NCBI GenBank assembly: GCA_016841325.1
Contig: JAENZJ010000009.1
Location: 1-64,000 of the forward strand
DNA from: Thermincola carboxydiphila
GTDB taxonomy: Bacteria; Bacillota; Thermincolia; Thermincolales; UBA2595
DNA length: 64,000 bases
Direction of reading: 5' to 3'
Shown here in pieces: positions 58,879-64,000 of this stretch. Position numbers and translations under genes: made by a program. The number at the start of each line of letters is the position of its first letter. Position 1 is the first letter of the stretch. The notes beneath the pieces are model-generated. The model was not told where the DNA came from and did not search any database. It worked only from the letters and a program-made list of their open reading frames with translations.

Positions 58879-59580
58879 ATGGTTACTCCTTATCAGATAG
58901 TTTGCCCGCCGGGAACAGTATCTTATGTAATCAGGGCCGGTGATACGCTATACAGTCTGGCTGTAAGGTTTGGTACCACGGTACCGGCTATTGTTTCCGC
59001 CAATCCGGGTATTGACCCCAATAACCTGATTATAGGCCAGGTGATCTGTATACCACAGCAGCCGGGTCCGCAGCCGTGCCCCGGAGGGAGATCCTACACT
59101 ATTCAGCCCGGGGATACCCTGTTCCGGATTGCCCGGTTCTTCAATGTAACTGTTGACGCTATTCTTGCGGCCAATCCCGGGCTGGATCCGGATAACCTGG
59201 TTATTGGCCGGATTATCTGTATTCCCGGTGTCGTGCCGCCTACTGACTGCCCTCCCGGGACTGTACCGTACATAATCCGCGCCGGAGACACTTATTATAA
59301 CATTGCCATAAGATTTAATACCACCGTGGAGGCCCTAATTGCTGCCAATCCGGGTGTAGATCCCAATGCCCTGGTGATCGGACAGCGTATCTGTGTACCG
59401 CGGGTCGTACCGCCTGTTGGCTGCCCTCCCGGGACTATGCCTTACATCATACGTGCCGGAGACACTTTTTACAATATTGCCATTAGATTTAACACTACTG
59501 TGGCAGCCCTGGTAGCAGCCAATCCCGGTGTAGATCCCAATGCCCTGGTGATAGGGCAGCGCATCTGTGTACCGCGTTAA
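58879..59580 (+). CDS. Protein of four LysM repeats (spore wall or coat)
   Basis: Protein of 233 residues made of four LysM domains of about 45-50 residues, joined by Pro-Cys-Pro rich linkers. No signal peptide is present, as in spore proteins such as SafA. Each repeat opens with (I/V)xxGDTxxxIAxRF and ends in NLxIGQxICxP. Repeats 3 and 4 are nearly identical (IRAGDTYYNIAIRFNTTVEA versus IRAGDTFYNIAIRFNTTVAA). The start is ATG 58879, eight bases after GAGAGGTG. It binds peptidoglycan. The link with germination genes suggests a cortex or coat role. Confidence 0.85.
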   Translation: MVTPYQIVCPPGTVSYVIRAGDTLYSLAVRFGTTVPAIVSANPGIDPNNLIIGQVICIPQQPGPQPCPGGRSYTIQPGDTLFRIARFFNVTVDAILAANPGLDPDNLVIGRIICIPGVVPPTDCPPGTVPYIIRAGDTYYNIAIRFNTTVEALIAANPGVDPNALVIGQRICVPRVVPPVGCPPGTMPYIIRAGDTFYNIAIRFNTTVAALVAANPGVDPNALVIGQRICVPR

Positions 59581-59643
59581 CAGCATTTAAATTCCTCTAA
59601 GGGATAGCTTTTCCTCAGGTGAAAACAAAAAAATTTTAGTGAC

Positions 59644-59703
59644 AGGATGGGTAAATTTGTTCCGCTGCAGACCAAAATTCTGCCGGAATACCCATCCTCT
59701 CTT
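59644..59703 (+). terminator. Terminator of the LysM gene
   Basis: AGGATGGGTA pairs with TACCCATCCT, with inner TTCCG/CGGAA, then CTCTCTTTAT. Confidence 0.7.
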
Positions 59704-59740
59704 TATGTATCTCTGCTGAGAAAAAGGGATTAGGTCAACA

Positions 59741-59749
59741 ATTGTCGAA
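59741..59749 (+). promoter_or_regulatory. Candidate Spo0A box upstream of rmuC
   Basis: ATTGTCGAA, eight of nine to TTTGTCRAA, 40 bases before the chosen rmuC start. It contains an in-frame TTG that could be an alternative start. Confidence 0.4.
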
Positions 59750-59789
59750 GGATAAAAACTGCCAGTTTTATTCCGGGGAGGGACAGGCT

Positions 59790-60785
59790 GTGGAGATAAT
59801 GATAATAATTTTACTGCTGGTATTGATAATCATGGTATTCCTGCTGCTTTACAGACAGATTTCCGGAAAACGGGCTGCCGACCCGGAACTGCTGATAAAA
59901 AACACCTTGCTGGAGTTCCGCAGCCAGATACAGGAATCGGTTAACACTACCCGGAAGGAAATGAGTGATGCCAGGGAGGATATCAACAGGCGGACCAGGG
60001 AAACCCTGAGACTAATGACAGACATGCGGGCAACGGCGGAAAAAATAATCAGCCAACAGGAGGAGACCGCCCGTTTGGGCAGGTCCCTGAAGGACATTCT
60101 GCAGACCCCCAAAATACGGGGCAATTACGGTGAGGCTATTCTGGAGGAAATGCTGGACAAGGTGCTTCCTAGGGGGATGTGGATGAGCCAGTTCCAACTC
60201 AGGGACGGTGCCGTAGTCGATGCAGCGGTCAATTACCGGGATATGGTGATTCCAATTGATGCCAAATTTCCGCGTGACAATTATGTAAAGTATCTGAACG
60301 CTGAAGAGCCTGGGGAGAAGGAGTCATTATGGAGGCAGTTTGAGAAAGACGTTATCCTGAGGATCAGGGAAATAAGCAAGTATATTGCCCCTGACCTGGG
60401 TACATCTGATTTTGCCCTGATGTTTATTCCATCAGAGGCAATATATTATGAAACAATTGCCGAAAAGAATCACCTGGGCCAGACCTCAAGGATTATTCAG
60501 GAAGCTGAGAAAAACAAGGTTATGCCTGTCAGCCCCAATACCTTTTATGCTTTCCTCCAGATTATCATGTCAGGCATCCGGAACCTGGAAGTCCTTCATC
60601 AGGCCAGGACCATTCAGGAACAACTTATTAAGCTGGAAACAAAGTTTGACCACTTCTATAAGCAGTACGAAATCATCGGCCGGGAACTGGATAAGGCCTC
60701 AGAAGCTTACCGCAAAGGCGACCGACACATAGGGCACTTCAAGAGGGCATTGGATGAAACGATACGAATAGAAGAAAAATTATAA
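59790..60785 (+). CDS. rmuC: DNA recombination protein RmuC homologue
   Basis: Protein of about 331 residues: an N-terminal membrane anchor (5-22), a coiled coil (about 35-100), and the RmuC domain with GNYGEAILEEMLDKVLPRGM and DAKFPRDNYVKYLNAEEPGE, plus FIPSEAIYYETIAEKNHLGQ. The family has a nuclease-like fold and is thought to limit inversions at repeats. I prefer the GTG at 59790 (VEIMIIILLL), with GGGGAGGG six bases upstream; a TTG at 59742 would add 16 residues. It is the last gene before the amino acid importer. Confidence 0.85.
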   Translation: MEIMIIILLLVLIIMVFLLLYRQISGKRAADPELLIKNTLLEFRSQIQESVNTTRKEMSDAREDINRRTRETLRLMTDMRATAEKIISQQEETARLGRSLKDILQTPKIRGNYGEAILEEMLDKVLPRGMWMSQFQLRDGAVVDAAVNYRDMVIPIDAKFPRDNYVKYLNAEEPGEKESLWRQFEKDVILRIREISKYIAPDLGTSDFALMFIPSEAIYYETIAEKNHLGQTSRIIQEAEKNKVMPVSPNTFYAFLQIIMSGIRNLEVLHQARTIQEQLIKLETKFDHFYKQYEIIGRELDKASEAYRKGDRHIGHFKRALDETIRIEEKL

Positions 60786-60810
60786 AAATTATGGTTATTG
60801 AAAAATTTTC

Positions 60811-60834
60811 CCCTCCCTTATTAGGAGGGATTTT
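60811..60834 (+). terminator. Terminator-like hairpin after rmuC
   Basis: CCCTCC and GGAGGG pair around seven bases, followed by ATTTTGAGG. Confidence 0.5.
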
Positions 60835-60917
60835 GAGGAATTTGTAGAATAGTAAAAACTACCCAAGGGGGAGTCGCTAAAATTGAGAGGGAAAAAAAGC
60901 TAAGGAGGTTGAAAGGA

Positions 60918-62111
60918 TTGAATTTAAAAAGGTTCGGGGCTTTGACAGTGGTTATCTTACTTATTGTCTCACTGATGGCCGGATGCGGGGGCGGGACCCA
61001 AGAGACCGGCAAAGATACCACAGGTGAGACCGAAGGAGCCGAGACAGTTAAAATCGGTTTCCTCGGAGCCCTTACCGGAGATGTTGCCATGTATGGGCAG
61101 CCTACTCTGGAGGGTATGAAAATGGCTGTTGAGGAAATCAATGCAGCCGGAGGAATTGACGGCAAGATGCTTGAGATTGTTGAGGATGACAATCGTGGAG
61201 ACAAGCAGGAAGGCGCTGCCATCACCCAGAAACTTATCAGCCGTGATAAGGTTGTCGCTATCGTAGGTGACCCGACTACAGGTATCACCAAGGTAGCTGC
61301 ACCTATTGCCAACCGGAACCAGGTTGTTCTGATTTCCGCCGGGTCTACCGGTTCAGGTGTTGTTGAGCTGGGGGAATACATATTCCGTGATACCCTGCTT
61401 GATTCAGTGGCTATTCCTGCCCTTATTGACTATTTTACCGGTGAGCTTGGCTACAAGAAGGTCGCTGTAATCACTTCTCAAAATAACGACTATAGTGTGG
61501 GTATGACCGAAGTCTTCAAAAAAGCTATCGAAGGCAAGGATATCGAAATTGTTGCTGATGAAAAGGTGAATGACGGTGACAAGGACTTCAGCGGACAAAT
61601 CACTAATATTAAGTCCAAAAACCCGGATGTAATCTTCTATTCCGGTTACTATACAGAGGGTGCCCTGATTATGAAAGAAGCCCGCAAGCAGGGACTCGAT
61701 GTAAACATGTTCGGCGGTGACGGCCTGTATTCACCGACATTAATCGAACTTGGCGGTGACGCTGTTGAAGGTTCCATGGTATATGTAGGATTCTCGCCTG
61801 AACAGCCCACTCCGGAAACTGCAGCATTTATTGAGAATTTCAAGGCAAAGTATGATGATAAAACACCCGGTCTGTTCGAAGCCCAGGGTTATGATGCGGT
61901 TATGATTCTGGCCGAAGCCATGAAGAGGGCCGGCAGCACTGATCCCAAGGTATTCCGTGATGAGGTTGCCAACACCAAGGACTTCAAGGGAGTGTCAGGT
62001 ACAATCACCTTCCAGGAAAATCAGGAACCTATCAAGAGCCCTGTATACCTGCTGGAAGTCAAAGACGGCAAATACACTCTGAAGAAGAAAGTACCTGTTA
62101 CTGTTGAGTAA
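60918..62111 (+). CDS. livK: Branched-chain amino acid ABC importer binding lipoprotein
   Basis: Protein of 397 residues. The start is taken at TTG 60918, ten bases after AAGGAGG; a TTG at 60909 sits inside the ribosome binding site. The lipobox is SLMAGC near residue 22. The mature part has the type I periplasmic fold of LivK: KIGFLGALTGDVAMYGQPTL, then DDNRGDKQEGAAITQKLISR and VFRDTLLDSVAIPALIDYF-like blocks. It presents leucine, isoleucine or valine to LivH and LivM. A hairpin terminator after it lets it be made in excess. Confidence 0.9.
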   Translation: MNLKRFGALTVVILLIVSLMAGCGGGTQETGKDTTGETEGAETVKIGFLGALTGDVAMYGQPTLEGMKMAVEEINAAGGIDGKMLEIVEDDNRGDKQEGAAITQKLISRDKVVAIVGDPTTGITKVAAPIANRNQVVLISAGSTGSGVVELGEYIFRDTLLDSVAIPALIDYFTGELGYKKVAVITSQNNDYSVGMTEVFKKAIEGKDIEIVADEKVNDGDKDFSGQITNIKSKNPDVIFYSGYYTEGALIMKEARKQGLDVNMFGGDGLYSPTLIELGGDAVEGSMVYVGFSPEQPTPETAAFIENFKAKYDDKTPGLFEAQGYDAVMILAEAMKRAGSTDPKVFRDEVANTKDFKGVSGTITFQENQEPIKSPVYLLEVKDGKYTLKKKVPVTVE

Positions 62112-62133
62112 ACAAAGCTTATATTAAGTAAGA

Positions 62134-62180
62134 GCGGCCTCAAAGTATTGATTATTTTGAGGCCGCAATTTAATTTTTTT
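62134..62180 (+). terminator. Terminator between livK and livH (likely partial)
   Basis: GCGGCCTCAAA pairs with TTTTGAGGCCGC around ten bases, followed by AATTTAATTTTTTT. Confidence 0.75.
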
Positions 62181-62264
62181 CTTTAAGAAGTTGAGGTACC
62201 ATTTGTTGAACAGCGGTTCAGTCTTCTGATTGGTTTTACTACCCATTGTAGAGAGGGGTGCACC

Positions 62265-63140
62265 ATGTTTTTACAACAATTAATTAACGGAATAACTCTC
62301 GGAGCTGTTTACGGACTTATTGCCCTGGGTTATACAATGGTTTATGGTATTATTCTCCTGATTAATTTTGCCCATGGGGAAATTTTTATGGCTGGCGCTT
62401 TTGTCGGCCTGATGATGGTCACAGTTTTCAAGATGAATATATTTCTTGCCCTGATACTTGCCATGGCGTTCTGTATGGTCCTGGGTGTGGTTGTGGAACG
62501 GGTGGCTTACAGGCCGCTGCGGAACTCATCAAGACTGTCGGCCCTGATTTCAGCCATCGGTGTTTCCATTTTTCTTTCCACACTGGCCCTGCTGATTTTT
62601 GGCGCTAATGCCCAAGGATATCCGGCCCAAACTTTTCCTGTTTCCCAGATTCATATCGGTCCTGCCGAGATTTCCACACTCCAGCTCCTGATCCTTGGCC
62701 TTTCTGCTGTCCTGATGATAGGTCTGGAGCTTATTGTACACAAGACAAAGATTGGTAAGGCCATGCGGGCCACATCACAGGATTACCAGACCGCTGCCCT
62801 TATGGGAATTAATGTTAACAGGGTAATCTCATTCACCTTCGGCCTGGGTTCATCTCTGGCCGCTGCCGGTGGGGTGCTCGTCGGACTTTATTTTAACGCG
62901 GTTTCCTGGAACATGGGACTGATGGCGGGCCTTAAGGCCTTTGCCGCGGCTGTTCTGGGAGGGATTGGTTCCATTCCCGGCGCTATGCTAGGCGGACTGT
63001 TCCTGGGCATATTTGAAATAATGGGAGTTGCTGCAGGATTGTCCTCATACAGGGATGCCATAGCCTTTGCCATCCTGGTGCTGGTGCTTTTAATTAAACC
63101 CACAGGTTTGATGGGCCGCAAGATTCAGAAGAAAGTGTAG
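62265..63140 (+). CDS. livH: Branched-chain amino acid ABC importer permease LivH
   Basis: Protein of 291 residues with about eight membrane segments. QLINGITLGAVYGLIALGYT at the start and GIILLINFAHGEIFMAGAFV are LivH signatures. The EAA-type loop is GKAMRATSQDYQTAALMGIN near residue 165. It lies 153 bases after livK, across a terminator hairpin. It forms the pore with LivM, which starts eight bases later. Confidence 0.92.
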   Translation: MFLQQLINGITLGAVYGLIALGYTMVYGIILLINFAHGEIFMAGAFVGLMMVTVFKMNIFLALILAMAFCMVLGVVVERVAYRPLRNSSRLSALISAIGVSIFLSTLALLIFGANAQGYPAQTFPVSQIHIGPAEISTLQLLILGLSAVLMIGLELIVHKTKIGKAMRATSQDYQTAALMGINVNRVISFTFGLGSSLAAAGGVLVGLYFNAVSWNMGLMAGLKAFAAAVLGGIGSIPGAMLGGLFLGIFEIMGVAAGLSSYRDAIAFAILVLVLLIKPTGLMGRKIQKKV

Positions 63141-63148
63141 GTGAAACC

Positions 63149-64000
63149 ATGGCAGAAGTATTACAGAGCATTTCGAATTCAATTGACCCCTATATACTGC
63201 AAATTTTCGTAAACATAGGAATTGCGATAATACTTGCCCTTGGGCTGAACCTGATTACAGGGGTTACCGGCCAGCTGGACCTGGGGCATGCCGCCTATAT
63301 GAGTGTGGGAGCTTTTACTGCAGCAATTATCACCATTAACTTAAACCTTCCTTTCAGTATAAATCTCCTTATTGCAGGGACAATAGCGGCCCTGGTTGGC
63401 CTTGCTATCGGTTTTCCCATTCTCCGCCTTACCGGGGACTATTTTGCCATTGCCACTCTTGGTTTTGCGGAAATACTGAAAGTCGTTTTTCTAAACCTGG
63501 ATATCACCAACAGGGCGCTGGGACTTTCGGTACCCCCGGCGAATACCACAATACCCATGCCTTTTTACGTCTGGATGATTACAATCCTGGTGATTGTCGG
63601 GGTAACTTTTATCCAAAACTCGCGTTTTGGACGGGCCCTCAAGGCTATCAGGGAGGATGAGATCGCTGCTGAGACTATGGGGATAAATTCGACCAGGTAC
63701 AAGAACCAGGCCTTTGCCATCGGATGTTTTCTCGCCGGCATTGGGGGTGGGTTATACGCCCATTTTATCGCATATATAAACCCATCTGACTTTGCTTTTA
63801 TGAAATCCATAGATATCCTGAACATGGTTGTTCTGGGGGGACTTGGAAGCATTCCGGGGGCTATTGTGGGGGCCAGTGTACTGACCGTTGCTCCTGAGTT
63901 CCTGAGGTTCATGTCAGAATACAGGATGCTGGTTTATGGGGCTTTACTGGTGTTCCTGATGGTTTTCCGTCCCAATGGTCTCCTGGGAGGAGTAGATTTC
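63149..64000 (+). CDS. livM: Branched-chain amino acid ABC importer permease LivM, cut by the right edge
   Basis: The frame from ATG 63149 is open for 284 codons to the window end. GLNLITGVTGQLDLGHAAYM near residue 35 and LTGDYFAIATLGFAEILKVV-like sequence are LivM hallmarks. The EAA loop RALKAIREDEIAAETMGINS lies near residue 160, and PGAIVGASVLTVAPEFLRF near the end. The expected length is about 300-320 residues, so only a short tail is missing. LivF and LivG ATPases are expected beyond the edge. Confidence 0.9.
   Translation, partial: MAEVLQSISNSIDPYILQIFVNIGIAIILALGLNLITGVTGQLDLGHAAYMSVGAFTAAIITINLNLPFSINLLIAGTIAALVGLAIGFPILRLTGDYFAIATLGFAEILKVVFLNLDITNRALGLSVPPANTTIPMPFYVWMITILVIVGVTFIQNSRFGRALKAIREDEIAAETMGINSTRYKNQAFAIGCFLAGIGGGLYAHFIAYINPSDFAFMKSIDILNMVVLGGLGSIPGAIVGASVLTVAPEFLRFMSEYRMLVYGALLVFLMVFRPNGLLGGVDF

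Noticed and set aside
1-64000. CRISPR arrays, tRNA, rRNA and full insertion sequences
   Set aside because: No spaced direct repeats, no tRNA-like or rRNA-like sequence and no transposase gene were recognised on reading.

Overview
The window looks like chromosome from an anaerobic, endospore-forming, low- to mid-GC Clostridia-class Firmicute, most like the Peptococcaceae/Thermincola-type lineages. The reasons are a gerKA-KC-KB germination operon, a gamma-type small acid-soluble spore protein, DUF3231 and LysM spore-type proteins, candidate Spo0A boxes and sigma-K-like promoters. Ferredoxin-dependent 2-oxoacid oxidoreductase, FeoAB iron uptake, radical SAM enzymes and multihaem c-type lipoproteins add to this. 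The species is inferred from gene content only.

Layout. Positions 1-3257 (minus) hold a MarR regulator, a zinc-ribbon/winged-helix protein and the ablA-ablB pair for N-epsilon-acetyl-beta-lysine, plus the start of a small gene cut by the left edge. Positions 3505-6077 hold a secreted protein and a two-component system, followed by a complete oligopeptide/dipeptide ABC importer (6189-11919) and an ABC-2 exporter (12096-13899). A 580-base intergenic region with a 185-base nested foldback leads to a MtaA-like methyltransferase, a DUF3231 protein, a B12/radical SAM enzyme, a secreted beta-propeller protein and a methyltransferase (14483-21185).

Positions 21338-23136 hold the most unusual feature: seven tandem genes for 29-33 residue membrane peptides, most sharing the core PFFLFLILILLW and ending in GVDGG-type tails, plus an eighth protein of 106 residues with a similar hydrophobic C-terminus. 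Four genes have an AC-N17-CATA promoter pattern like that of sigma-K. Then come korDABC (23796-26505), an oppositely oriented operon of a stand-alone ABC ATPase, a SIMIBI-type GTPase and a 4Fe-4S protein (28793-26574), a Gln-rich small protein, a three-haem lipoprotein, a chemotaxis receptor, a CNNM/CorC-type protein, a YyaL-type protein and a six-haem lipoprotein.

Positions 37146-45899 hold an alcohol dehydrogenase, a DUF2512 protein, a TPP enzyme, a MacB-type ABC pair, an APC permease, an SLH protein, a small probable coat/exosporium-like protein and a 53-residue SASP. The right part holds feoAB, a TetR-controlled RND efflux set, gerKA-KC-KB, a four-LysM protein, rmuC and a branched-chain amino acid importer (livK-livH-livM, the last cut by the right edge).

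Taken together the genes suggest a peptide- and amino-acid-using anaerobe. Peptides and branched-chain amino acids are imported, 2-oxoacids are oxidised with ferredoxin reduction, and cell-surface cytochromes may pass electrons outward. A large share of the window serves sporulation and germination. No tRNA, rRNA, CRISPR array or intact insertion sequence was recognised.
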